Source of the DNA: Chersky-840 sp050011815
GTDB lineage: Bacteria; Actinomycetota; Acidimicrobiia; Acidimicrobiales; UBA8190
NCBI GenBank assembly: GCA_050011815.1
Contig: JBEKIJ010000002.1
Coordinates: 140,184-204,183 of the forward strand
Length of the DNA: 64,000 nt
Direction: 5' to 3'
Program-made: the position numbers and the translations under genes
Notes under the pieces: generated by a model
Told to the model about the DNA's origin: nothing
Databases searched by the model: none
The model's input: the letters and a program-made list of their open reading frames with translations, nothing else
In this document: piece after piece, positions 26,600 through 34,749 of the stretch
Layout: each line of letters opens with the position of its first letter
How positions within the stretch are numbered: the stretch's first letter is position 1

Positions 26600-27298
26600 G
26601 TGCCGCGCACTCGGCTCGAGGCCGATGACGGGGGGGACACCGGCGGGGGGGAGAACATCCTCCGGTTGCCGTCCCTGCGCGCCGTCGTGCGCCACGCCCT
26701 GCCCCCGCTGCTCGAATCGACGATCGTGCCCGGCGCGCTCTTCTATCTGGTGCTCGTGCTCGACGGGTTCCACGGGGCGCTGATCGCGGCGATGGTGTGG
26801 TCGTTGCTGGCACTGGGGCGACGACTGGTGCGGGGCCAGAAGGTGCCGGCCGTCCTGGTGTTGAGCGTCGTCCTCGTGAGCGCCCGGACCGTGGTGGCCT
26901 ATGTCACCGGGAGCGCCTTCCTCTACTTCGTCCAACCCACGGCGAGCACGTTCCTCGTGGCCGTGCTCTTCCTCGTCACCGCGGTGGCGCGTCGTCCCAT
27001 CATCGAGCGATTGGCCCATGACTTCTGCCCGCTCGATCCCGAGATGTTCGCCCGGCCCTTCGTGCGGCGGTTCTTCTTGCGGTTGTCGATGTTGTGGTTC
27101 GTCGTCCTCGCCACCCAGGCCGGGTTCGTGATGTGGCTCTTGCTGGCCTCGTCGGTGCGGACCTTCGTCGTGGAACGGTCACTGGTGTCCGCCGTGCTCA
27201 CGGTGGGGGGGATCGTCCTGTCGACGTTGTGGTTCGTGCGCGTCATGCGCGGGGCGGGATTGACGGTCCGGTTCAGCGGAGCCCTGGCCACCTCCTGA
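26600..27298 (+). CDS. VC0807-family / septation-like integral membrane protein
   Basis: About 232 residues. After a hydrophilic N-terminus it begins LPSLRAVVRHALPPLLESTI, the typical opening of VC0807-family (DUF3159-like) proteins, and has about six helices, including VPGALFYLVLVLDGFHGALI, VPAVLVLSVVLVSARTVVAY, VLFLVTAVARRPIIERLAHD and MLWFVVLATQAGFVMWLLLA. The family is of unknown function, related in topology to intracellular septation protein A. The start is uncertain: GTG 26600 is chosen, TTG 26531 is possible, and no clear Shine-Dalgarno is seen. No operon partner is evident. Confidence 0.65.
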   Translation: MPRTRLEADDGGDTGGGENILRLPSLRAVVRHALPPLLESTIVPGALFYLVLVLDGFHGALIAAMVWSLLALGRRLVRGQKVPAVLVLSVVLVSARTVVAYVTGSAFLYFVQPTASTFLVAVLFLVTAVARRPIIERLAHDFCPLDPEMFARPFVRRFFLRLSMLWFVVLATQAGFVMWLLLASSVRTFVVERSLVSAVLTVGGIVLSTLWFVRVMRGAGLTVRFSGALATS

Positions 27299-27384
27299 AC
27301 CACCCGCACCGCAGACCGGGCCCGACGGGTACCGTGAGGCCCGATGCCGATACCGGGCGCCGGCCCGGGGGCGAGAGGGGCGAG

Positions 27385-28149
27385 ATGACAGGCGGACCGG
27401 GTCCCGTGGCCCTGGTGGGCAGCGGCGAATTCCTCCCCGCCATGGAGCCCGTCGACGCCGGGCTCCTCCAGGGTCGCCCCCCGAGAGCCGTGGTGGTGCC
27501 GACCGCGGCGGCCCGGGAAGGCGACGCCCGCGTGTCGTACTGGCTCGAGCTCGGCCGGGCCCACTACGAGGCGATGAGGGTCGAGCCCGTGCTGCTCGAC
27601 GTGCGGACCCGGGCCGACGGCGAGGACCCCGCCGCGGTGGCGGCGATCGAGGGGGCCGGGCTCGTCTACCTGTCGGGAGGCGACCCCCACCATCTCTCGG
27701 ACACCCTGCGCGACACCGCCCTGTGGCGCGCCATCGTGGCGGCCTGGCAGTCGGGGACGGCCCTGGGTGGATGCTCAGCCGGCGCGATGGCACTCACCTC
27801 GGGTGCACCGCACAACCTCCTCCCCACCGGCGGTGCCCCCCGGCTGGCACCCGAGGACCCCCGCGTCGCCAACGGGCTCGGGCTGGTGGCGGGCCTCGCC
27901 GTCATCCCCCACTTCGACCAGATGGAGCGGCTCCGTCCCGGTGCCCTCGAGTGGTTCGCCGCCTGGCAACCGCCGGGGACGACTCTCCTCGGCATCGAGG
28001 AGGAGACCGCCCTCGTGTGGTCGGGTGGCCAGTGGGAGGTCCAGGGCAGGGGGGCGGTGTGGGTCCTCGACACCGGGCCCCGGGCCCCCTTCGTGGCCGG
28101 CGAGGTGGTGTCGCTGCCCGCACCCGACCCCACCCCGGCCCGGGGCTGA
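27385..28149 (+). CDS. Peptidase S51-like / type 1 glutamine amidotransferase-like protein
   Basis: 254 residues. The motif GCSAGAM near 128 is the nucleophile elbow of peptidase S51 and cyanophycinase proteins with a catalytic Ser; YLSGGDPHHLSDTL before it and VIPHFDQ after it supply the other conserved positions. A start strand (PVALVGSGEFLPAME) and the LLGIEEETALVW segment also fit. It is cytoplasmic, without a signal peptide. A cyanophycinase or dipeptidase (PepE-like) activity is possible; the sequence is closer to the uncharacterised actinobacterial branch. GAGAGGGGCG precedes the ATG. The pirin gene follows after 77 bp on the same strand. Confidence 0.78.
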   Translation: MTGGPGPVALVGSGEFLPAMEPVDAGLLQGRPPRAVVVPTAAAREGDARVSYWLELGRAHYEAMRVEPVLLDVRTRADGEDPAAVAAIEGAGLVYLSGGDPHHLSDTLRDTALWRAIVAAWQSGTALGGCSAGAMALTSGAPHNLLPTGGAPRLAPEDPRVANGLGLVAGLAVIPHFDQMERLRPGALEWFAAWQPPGTTLLGIEEETALVWSGGQWEVQGRGAVWVLDTGPRAPFVAGEVVSLPAPDPTPARG

Positions 28150-28226
28150 CCCCCACCCCGGAATGTTGCGTCCGCAAATAGTGTTGGGGATGGCATGAGG
28201 AAGAAGACCAACCGAGGAGACACGCC

Positions 28227-29186
28227 ATGCCGGCCGTGACCGTGACAGACATCCTTGCCCTGCCCCGCCTGGAGGCCCCGGGAGGGGCCGCCGAGGAACG
28301 ACCGGTGGTGTCGGTGACCGACGCCCCCTCGGGCTTCGAGGGTGAGGGGTTCCCGGTGCGGCGGGCCTTCGCCGGCGTCGACCTGGCCCGGCTCGACCCC
28401 TTCGTGCACATGGACCAGATGGGTGAGGTGGAGTACGGGCCGGGCGAGCCCCGGGGCACGTCCTGGCACCCCCATCGGGGCTTCGAGACCGTGACCTACA
28501 TGATCGACGGCACCTTCCAGCACCAGGACTCCGCCGGGGGCGGGGGGGTCATCACCAACGGGGACACCCAGTGGATGACCGCCGGCGCCGGCATCCTCCA
28601 CATCGAGCGGCCCCCCGAGGCCCTCGTCACCTCGGGCGGTCTCTTCCACGGCATCCAGCTGTGGGTGAACCTGCCCTCGAAGGACAAGTGGGTGCCCCCC
28701 CGCTATCAGGACATCGGGGCGGGCCAGGTGGGCCTGGTGTCGTCGCCCGACGGCGGGGCCCTCGTCCGGGTCATCGCCGGCGAGGTCGGGGGGCACGCCG
28801 GGCCGGGCATCACCCACACGCCCATGGCCATGGCCCACATCACCGTCAGCCCCGGGGCGCGCGTGGCGCTGCCCTGGAGCCGCGACCACAACGCCCTGCT
28901 CTATGTCCTGGGCGGCGAGGGATCGGTGGGGACCGAGGGCCGACCCGTCCGCATGGGCCAGCTGGCGGTGTTCGGTGCCGGCGACACCATCGTCGTCTCG
29001 GCTCGGGACCGCCAGGAGTCGCGCTCCCCCGAGCTCGACGTCCTCGTCCTCGGCGGCCGGCCCATCGGGGAGCCGGTGGTGACCTACGGGCCCTTCGTGA
29101 TGAACACCCGGGCCGAGATCGCCCAGGCCCTCGACGACTTCCAGCACGGCAAGCTGGGCACCGTTCCCGCCGACCACATCGGCTAG
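28227..29186 (+). CDS. Pirin family protein
   Basis: 319 residues, a bicupin of pirin type. The N-terminal cupin carries the metal ligands in SWHPHRGFETVTYMIDG and the family strand FQHQDSAGGGGVITNGDTQW; MTAGAGILHIE supplies another His/Glu pair, and LFHGIQLWVNLP follows. The C-terminal cupin (VIAGEVGG, ITVSPGARVALPW, ALLYVLGGEG) is also present. Pirins bind iron and some show quercetinase activity; a redox-sensing role is possible. The length is typical. AGGAGACAC precedes the ATG. It converges on the peroxiredoxin gene with a shared hairpin. Confidence 0.88.
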   Translation: MPAVTVTDILALPRLEAPGGAAEERPVVSVTDAPSGFEGEGFPVRRAFAGVDLARLDPFVHMDQMGEVEYGPGEPRGTSWHPHRGFETVTYMIDGTFQHQDSAGGGGVITNGDTQWMTAGAGILHIERPPEALVTSGGLFHGIQLWVNLPSKDKWVPPRYQDIGAGQVGLVSSPDGGALVRVIAGEVGGHAGPGITHTPMAMAHITVSPGARVALPWSRDHNALLYVLGGEGSVGTEGRPVRMGQLAVFGAGDTIVVSARDRQESRSPELDVLVLGGRPIGEPVVTYGPFVMNTRAEIAQALDDFQHGKLGTVPADHIG

Positions 29187-29189
29187 GGC

Positions 29190-29207
29190 GGACCCCTCAG
29201 GGGGTCC
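29190..29207. terminator. Bidirectional hairpin between pirin and peroxiredoxin genes
   Basis: GGACCCC at 29190-29196 pairs perfectly with GGGGTCC at 29201-29207 around a 4-base loop. It lies between the two convergent stop codons and overlaps the last codons of the peroxiredoxin gene, so it could end both transcripts. Confidence 0.5.
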
Positions 29208-29652
29208 GGGTGCGCAGGACCTCCAGGGCGGTGTCGGCGTGCTTGGCCATGTTCACCTCGCTGGTGATCACGGCCATGACCTTGCTGTCGGTGCCGATCA
29301 CGAAGGTGGCCCGCTTGTTGGGGAGGACGTTGAGGCCCCGCTTGACCCCGAACGCCTTGGCCACGGCGCGGTCGGTGTCCGACAGCAGCGGGTAGTCGAA
29401 GGAGTGGGTGTCGGAGAAGAGCTTCTGCTTCTCCACGGTGTCGGCGCTGATCCCCAGGCGCTGGGCGCCGAGCCCCTCGAACTCCGCCTTCAGGTCCCGG
29501 AAGTGACAGCTCTCCCGGGTGCATCCCATGGTCATGGCGGCCGGATAGAAGAACAGCACCACCGGGCCCTGGGCCAGGAACTCGCTCAGGCGTCGGGTGG
29601 TCCCCGTCTCGTCGGGAAGTTCGAAGTCCGCTACCACGTCACCGGTGTTCAT
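29197..29652 (-). CDS. bcp: Peroxiredoxin, Bcp/PrxQ type
   Basis: 151 residues with the AhpC/TSA thioredoxin fold. ADFELPDETGTTRRLSEF opens the domain and FFYPAAMTMGCTRESCHFRD carries the peroxidatic Cys44 (in TxxC) and a second Cys49 five residues on, the spacing of 2-Cys Bcp/PrxQ proteins. LGISADTVEKQKLFSD and KRATFVIGTD follow the family. It reduces hydroperoxides in the cytoplasm, with thioredoxin as the expected reductant. The usual P of PTPGC is replaced (AAMTMGC), which is a small departure. It neighbours pirin, another redox-related protein. Confidence 0.88.
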   Translation of the reverse strand: MNTGDVVADFELPDETGTTRRLSEFLAQGPVVLFFYPAAMTMGCTRESCHFRDLKAEFEGLGAQRLGISADTVEKQKLFSDTHSFDYPLLSDTDRAVAKAFGVKRGLNVLPNKRATFVIGTDSKVMAVITSEVNMAKHADTALEVLRTRTP

Positions 29653-29700
29653 GAGCGGTGACGCTACCGGCCTCCGCCCCGGCGCGCCCGATCGGGAGTG

Positions 29701-30621
29701 TCAGTAGCCGGCCTCGGGGTCGACCACCCCGAGGAGGGGCTCGCCGGCGCCGAGCCGGACCACGTTGTCGTAGATGCGGTTGGCGAGCAGGGCCATGACC
29801 GCGTTCGAGCTCCCCGCGTGGTGCGGCGTGACGATGCAGTTGGGCAGGCTCCACAGGGGGTGGCCGTCGGGGAGGGGCTCGGGCTCGGTGACGTCGAGGG
29901 CGGCCCCGGCGATGGCGTGGGCCTCGAGGGCCTCGACGAGGGCGGCGGTGTCCACGTGTCCCCCCCGCGACACGTTGACGAGCCAGGCCCGGTCGTGCAT
30001 CGCGGCGAGCTCGGGGGCGGCGATGATGTGGCGCGTCTCGGGGGTGAGGGCCAGGGCGAGCACGACCACCCGGGCGTCGGGAAGGGCCTCGTGCAGGGCG
30101 TCGGTGGTGAGGGTGCGCACCGCCCCGGGGACCGGATCGGGGTGTCGGCGCACCACGGTGACCGGCGCCTCGAAGGGGGCGAGCATGGTGATGAGCGACG
30201 AGGCGATCCCGCCCCCGCCGACGATGGTGACCGGCGCGCCGGCCAGGGCGGTCACCCTCGTTCCCACCCACGTCGAGGCCCGGGCCGACGACGCCACCGA
30301 GTGCAGGCCCGCCAGCGCCAGCGCCAGGGCGTGCTCGGCGATGAGCGAGGAGTGGGCCCCCTTGCTGCAGGTGAAGAGGCGGCCGCCGGCCATGACGCCC
30401 GAGTCGAGGAAGCTCTCGATCCCCGCCCCGGGCAGGTGCACCCAACCGATGGCGGGGAACTCCTCGAGCACCGAGGCCAGGCGACCGGGCCCCGACCAGT
30501 CCACCCACACCAGGGCCTCGGCGTCCTCGACGCCCACCACCCGACCCCCGGCCCGCGCCACGGCTTCGGCGGCCAGCGGCCACTCCGGGACGATGGCGAC
30601 GCGCGGCTCGGGCGAACTCAC
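29701..30621 (-). CDS. D-2-hydroxyacid dehydrogenase family protein
   Basis: 306 residues. The NAD-binding Rossmann motif is VTIVGGGGIASSLITML near 146-162. The C-terminal part has LALTPETRHIIAAPELAAMH, then AWLVNVSRGGHVDTAALVEA with the substrate Arg, the acidic catalytic residue in ALDVTEPEPLPDGHPLW, and VTPHHAGSS with the catalytic His. The N-terminal catalytic half (FPAIGWVHLPGAGIESFLDS) is typical. The shorter length and phosphorylated-substrate-free motif set suggest a glyoxylate/hydroxypyruvate reductase-like enzyme rather than SerA, but the substrate cannot be fixed. It is followed 48 bp later by the peroxiredoxin gene on the same strand. Confidence 0.85.
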   Translation of the reverse strand: MSSPEPRVAIVPEWPLAAEAVARAGGRVVGVEDAEALVWVDWSGPGRLASVLEEFPAIGWVHLPGAGIESFLDSGVMAGGRLFTCSKGAHSSLIAEHALALALAGLHSVASSARASTWVGTRVTALAGAPVTIVGGGGIASSLITMLAPFEAPVTVVRRHPDPVPGAVRTLTTDALHEALPDARVVVLALALTPETRHIIAAPELAAMHDRAWLVNVSRGGHVDTAALVEALEAHAIAGAALDVTEPEPLPDGHPLWSLPNCIVTPHHAGSSNAVMALLANRIYDNVVRLGAGEPLLGVVDPEAGY

Positions 30622-30676
30622 GAGGGTCGAGCTTATGGTCCCCCGGGCCCCGCCCCCCGGTGGGGTCGGGCCCGGA

Positions 30677-31885
30677 TCAGGCCGACGCGCCCTCGAGCAC
30701 CAACACGCCGTTGTGGCCGCCCATGCCCAGAGACGACTTCACGATGGGGCCCTCGACACAGGCCGTGGGCCCGTCGAGCAGGCGGGGATGGCCCTTGGCC
30801 ACCCGGGGGGGAGCGGGGATGACGCCCCGCTCGAACCCGTAGAGCGAGGCGATGAGCTCCACCGACCCCGCCGCGGCCTGGCAGTGGCCGGCCAGCGGCT
30901 TCACCGAGAAGAGGCCCTCGGCGTTCGGGAACAGGTCGTCGAACATCTCGGCCTCGGTGGCGTCGCACTGCTTGGTGCCCGGTCCATGGGCGTTCATGTA
31001 CGCGATCTCCTCCCCCGCCACCCCGGCGTTCTGCAGCGCGTCGGTGAAGCACCGCCGCACCTCGACGTGATCCGGGGCGATCGAGATGGCGTGGAACCCG
31101 TCGTGGGTCATGGCCCCGCCGAGCACGTTGGCGTAGGCGCCCACGGGACGGCGTGACAACACGAAGCCGACCGAGGCCTCCCCGGCGGTGAAGCCCCGAC
31201 TGCCTTCTTGGAAGGGCCGGCACACCTCCAGCGAGGGACCGTCCATGACCATGACGCCGACCTGCGCGAAGGCCGCGGCGCCGTCGGGGGTGATCGACAT
31301 GTCGGAGGTGAGCACGAGCACGTCGTCGACGATGCCGGCGTCGATCCACATCTTGGCGGTGAGCAGTCCGGCCACGCCCGAGGCGCACATGGCCGTCACC
31401 GACATGGTGGGGCCGTGGAAGTCGAACTCCCGGTTGATGGCGGTGAGCACCGTGGAGGGCATGAGCTGCAGGATCTGGCGCTTGGAGGTGTGGAATCCCT
31501 TGCGGTGGTGGAAGGCCCGCCAGGAGGCGACGTCCCCGAGGACCAGGCCGTGGATGACCCCCACCACCCGGCCGGGCCGCCACCCCCGGTCATAGGCGTT
31601 GTGGACCGCCTCGCGCGCCGCGTGCCGCACGGCTTGGGAGAAGACGCTCGAGCCGTCCGAGGGGTTGCCCTTGTCCTCGATGGGCGCGCCCCACACCACG
31701 TCGCTCTCGAAGTAGGGGGCGAACCCCGAGATGGGCCGGACCGCGGATTCGCCCGAGAGCAAACCCTCGATGAGAAGTTTGTGGCCCCATCCGTAGCCGG
31801 TCACGGCCCCGACGCCACACAGCGCCACGGGATCCTGGACCAGTGCTGCATATGCCCTTCGGTCCTGCCGAGTTGTCACGGACAC
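30677..31885 (-). CDS. Beta-ketoacyl-ACP synthase (FabF-like)
   Basis: 402 residues with a thiolase fold and all three catalytic residues: Cys near 167 in SVTAMCASG, His in NAHGPGTKQCD and His in KPLAGHCQAAAG. SSLGMGGHNGVLVLEGA near the end is also typical of KAS I/II. It condenses acyl chains with malonyl-ACP. The usual FabF opening (VVTGxG) appears as ALCGVGAVTGYGWGHK. The start is GTG 31885, with AGAGGAG 8 bases before it, rather than GTG 31921. There is no ACP, FabG or chain-length factor beside it, so it is a stand-alone KS of uncertain pathway. Confidence 0.85.
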   Translation of the reverse strand: MSVTTRQDRRAYAALVQDPVALCGVGAVTGYGWGHKLLIEGLLSGESAVRPISGFAPYFESDVVWGAPIEDKGNPSDGSSVFSQAVRHAAREAVHNAYDRGWRPGRVVGVIHGLVLGDVASWRAFHHRKGFHTSKRQILQLMPSTVLTAINREFDFHGPTMSVTAMCASGVAGLLTAKMWIDAGIVDDVLVLTSDMSITPDGAAAFAQVGVMVMDGPSLEVCRPFQEGSRGFTAGEASVGFVLSRRPVGAYANVLGGAMTHDGFHAISIAPDHVEVRRCFTDALQNAGVAGEEIAYMNAHGPGTKQCDATEAEMFDDLFPNAEGLFSVKPLAGHCQAAAGSVELIASLYGFERGVIPAPPRVAKGHPRLLDGPTACVEGPIVKSSLGMGGHNGVLVLEGASA

Positions 31886-32165
31886 CGTCCAACTCCTCTG
31901 CTCGATCGGGGAAGGGGCCACACAGTAGGGCTGGGACAGATGTTCGTAAAGAGGCGAAAGTGGTTTTTAGGGTCAGTGAGGCGACTGACCTGCCGATATG
32001 ACACCCAGCAATTTCTCGCCGTCGCGGGGTCGAGCGAAATCACATTGTTGTTCTTTTGTTGGGGGAGAACCTCGGCCCCCCGACACGGTCCGTGGGATTC
32101 GACCCCTCGTCCCCGCACCCGGTGAGCACGGTCAAGATCGGTCCCGCAGGCGCCGATAGCAGGGT

Positions 32166-34742
32166 ATGGCCGACGCACGACTCGGACTGCTGCGTACCGC
32201 GCCCCCGCTTGCCCCCGCGGGAGCGCTGCAACCCATGCCCGAAGCGTCGCGTCAGCTCACGGCCATCTCCGATCTCACCAACGTCGTGGTGTGGGAGCTC
32301 GTCGCTCCCGACGCCGGCCTCATCTGGCACGCCCCCTTCGAGCGACTGCTGGCGGGCCAGGACCCCCACGGCACCTACGTGGTGCCGCCCGGGGACGGCG
32401 GCAAGCACCTCTACGCCACCGAGCTCGGCGAAGCCGTGCTCGCCCCGCTCGTCCAGACGGTGCGGGCCGGCGTGACGTGGGAGAACTACGAGCTGGTCCA
32501 GGAGTTCGAGGCGCCCGACGGCGTCGTGCACCGCATGCTGGTCCGGGCCGTGGCGGTGCCCGACTCGGTCCCGGCCCGCTTCCTGGGCATCGTCGCCGAT
32601 GTCTCGGAACCCGGCGAGGTGCCCTGGATCACCGCCGATGTCGGGGAGCGGCTCACCCTCCTCGTCGAGCACTCACCCGACGCCATCATCGTCCACCAGG
32701 ACGGTCTCGTCGTCTACACCAACCCCGCCGGCATCCGCATGGGTGCGCTCAAGTCGCTCGACGACGCCATCGGGCGACCCATCACCTCGTTCATCAGCCC
32801 CGACGACCTCACGAGCACGATCGCCCGTCTGGCCCAGCTGAAAGACCCCGGCGACGTGGTGAAGGGCTTCGAAGCGATGATGGTGCGCGACGACGGGACC
32901 GAGCTCCCCGTCGAGGTGGCGAGCGCCCGGACGAGTTGGGGCGGCAAGCCCGCCTTCCAGGTGATCCTGCGCGACGTCTCGGAGCGAAAGCTCGCCGAGG
33001 AAGCCGCGGCGGCGCGCGCCGCCATCGAGCGCCGGTACGCGGCGGCGGTGGCCGCTCTCGAGGAGGGCGTGGTCGTGATCGACCGCGAGGGCGCGGTGGC
33101 CGCCACCAACGATTCGGCCACCAGGATCCTGGGCGCCCGGCTCCGGTCCGGTCGGGGGGACCAGATCTTCACCGGGGGACGTCGGGCCGTGCGCGAGGAC
33201 GGGACACCGTTCCCCCTCGAGGCCCTCCCCCTGTCGGTGGCCCGGGCCCAGCGCGAAGCGACTACCAACGTGATCATCGGGGTGCGTGACGACCACGGCA
33301 AGGACCAGTGGCTGTCGGTGAGCTCGCGCCCGCTCGGCGACTCCGAGGGTGCCGACGACGCCACCGTGGTGTGCTCGGTGTCCGACATCACCGATCGCAA
33401 GCAGCTCCATGACCGACTGGCCTGGGAGGCGCGCAACGACCCGCTCACCGGGCTCGCCAACCGCAGCGGGTTCCTCACCGCCGTGCAGAGCGCCATCGAG
33501 CACAGCGACCCGGCCACGTTGGAGTCGCTCGTCATGTTCTTCTTCGACCTCGACCGGTTCAAGTTGGTCAACGACTCGCTCGGGCATGCCGTGGGCGACG
33601 AGGTCCTCCTGGCCGTGGCCGAGCGCCTCCGGGCCACCATGCCCGACGTCATCAGCCTGAGCCGGCTCCACGGCGACGAGTTCGCCGCGCTCGAGCCCAA
33701 CGTCTGTGACACCGACTCCGCCTTGCAGCGGGCCGAGGAGCTGCGCACCGTCCTGTCCCGGCCCGTGCAGCTGAGCACCGGCCGCATGCTGTCGGTGACC
33801 CCGAGCATCGGGCTGGTGCGGCTCGCGGACGTGAACCGGGAAGCCTCCGACGTCCTCCAGGACGCCGACATGGCCATGCTCCAGGCCAAGACCAGGGGTC
33901 GGGGCCGGGTGGCCATCTTCGACGCCGGCCTGCGGGAAGAGGTCGGGAACCGGCTCGAGCTCGAGCACGATCTGCGCACCGCCGTGGACAACGGCGAGCT
34001 GCGCCTCGAGTACCAGCCCCTGGCCTCGTTGGCCAACGGTCGCGTCCTCGGCCTCGAGGCCCTCGTGCGCTGGGAGCACCCCCGCCGGGGCCTGCTCCTG
34101 CCGGCGCGCTTCGTGGGCCTGGCCGAGGAGTCCGAGCTCATCGTGGCCCTCGGGCAGTGGGTCCTCGAAGCCGGCTGCGCCCAGATGGCGCGCTGGCGGG
34201 CCATGTACCCCGAGGCGGCCGACTCGTTCCTGGCCGTCAACGTCTCGCCCCGCCAGCTCGACACCCAGCAGCTCCTGCCCGCCCTGCGCAAGGCGCTCGA
34301 CGACAGCGGGCTCCCCGCCGGGGCCCTCATGCTCGAGATCACCGAGTCGGGCTTCGTCTCCGAGGACGGGCACCTCAACGGGATGCTCGACGAGCTACGC
34401 GAGTTCGGCGTCCGGCTCGCCATCGACGACTTCGGCACCGGGTACTCCTCGTTGAGCCACTTGAAGCGCCTGCCCGTGAGCTACATCAAGGTGGACCGTT
34501 CCTTCGTGAGCGGGCTCGGCACCGACGCCGAGGACGAGCGCATCGTCGCGGCGATCACCGAGCTCGGCCACGGCCTCGGGCTCAGGGTCATCGCCGAGGG
34601 CGTCGAGAACCGCCAGCAACGCCACGTGGCCCGCCAGCTGGGCTGTGACCTCTACCAGGGGTACCTGCTGGCCGAGCCCCGTCGGCCCCGCGACATCCCC
34701 GCCTTCTGGCGGCCCCGCCCCGCGGCGCGCGCCGCGAGCTGA
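32166..34742 (+). CDS. PAS-GGDEF-EAL c-di-GMP protein with degenerate HGDEF site
   Basis: 858 residues, soluble. A divergent sensor part (1-155) is followed by a PAS domain (LTLLVEHSPDAIIVHQDGLV to VILRDVSERKLAEE), a second PAS (AAVAALEEGVVVIDREGAVA), a GGDEF domain (DPLTGLANRSGFL, FFFDLDRFKLVNDSLGHAVG) whose signature is HGDEF, and an EAL domain. The EAL part looks catalytically complete: GLEALVRWEHP, NVSPRQL, LEITESG, AIDDFGTGYSSL, KVDRSFV and EGVEN. So phosphodiesterase activity is likely, while cyclase activity is doubtful because the first Gly of GGDEF is His. It is divergent from the ketoacyl synthase. c-di-GMP could link it to the pilus and polysaccharide loci, which is inference. Confidence 0.88.
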   Translation: MADARLGLLRTAPPLAPAGALQPMPEASRQLTAISDLTNVVVWELVAPDAGLIWHAPFERLLAGQDPHGTYVVPPGDGGKHLYATELGEAVLAPLVQTVRAGVTWENYELVQEFEAPDGVVHRMLVRAVAVPDSVPARFLGIVADVSEPGEVPWITADVGERLTLLVEHSPDAIIVHQDGLVVYTNPAGIRMGALKSLDDAIGRPITSFISPDDLTSTIARLAQLKDPGDVVKGFEAMMVRDDGTELPVEVASARTSWGGKPAFQVILRDVSERKLAEEAAAARAAIERRYAAAVAALEEGVVVIDREGAVAATNDSATRILGARLRSGRGDQIFTGGRRAVREDGTPFPLEALPLSVARAQREATTNVIIGVRDDHGKDQWLSVSSRPLGDSEGADDATVVCSVSDITDRKQLHDRLAWEARNDPLTGLANRSGFLTAVQSAIEHSDPATLESLVMFFFDLDRFKLVNDSLGHAVGDEVLLAVAERLRATMPDVISLSRLHGDEFAALEPNVCDTDSALQRAEELRTVLSRPVQLSTGRMLSVTPSIGLVRLADVNREASDVLQDADMAMLQAKTRGRGRVAIFDAGLREEVGNRLELEHDLRTAVDNGELRLEYQPLASLANGRVLGLEALVRWEHPRRGLLLPARFVGLAEESELIVALGQWVLEAGCAQMARWRAMYPEAADSFLAVNVSPRQLDTQQLLPALRKALDDSGLPAGALMLEITESGFVSEDGHLNGMLDELREFGVRLAIDDFGTGYSSLSHLKRLPVSYIKVDRSFVSGLGTDAEDERIVAAITELGHGLGLRVIAEGVENRQQRHVARQLGCDLYQGYLLAEPRRPRDIPAFWRPRPAARAAS

Positions 34743-34749
34743 CGCCGGC

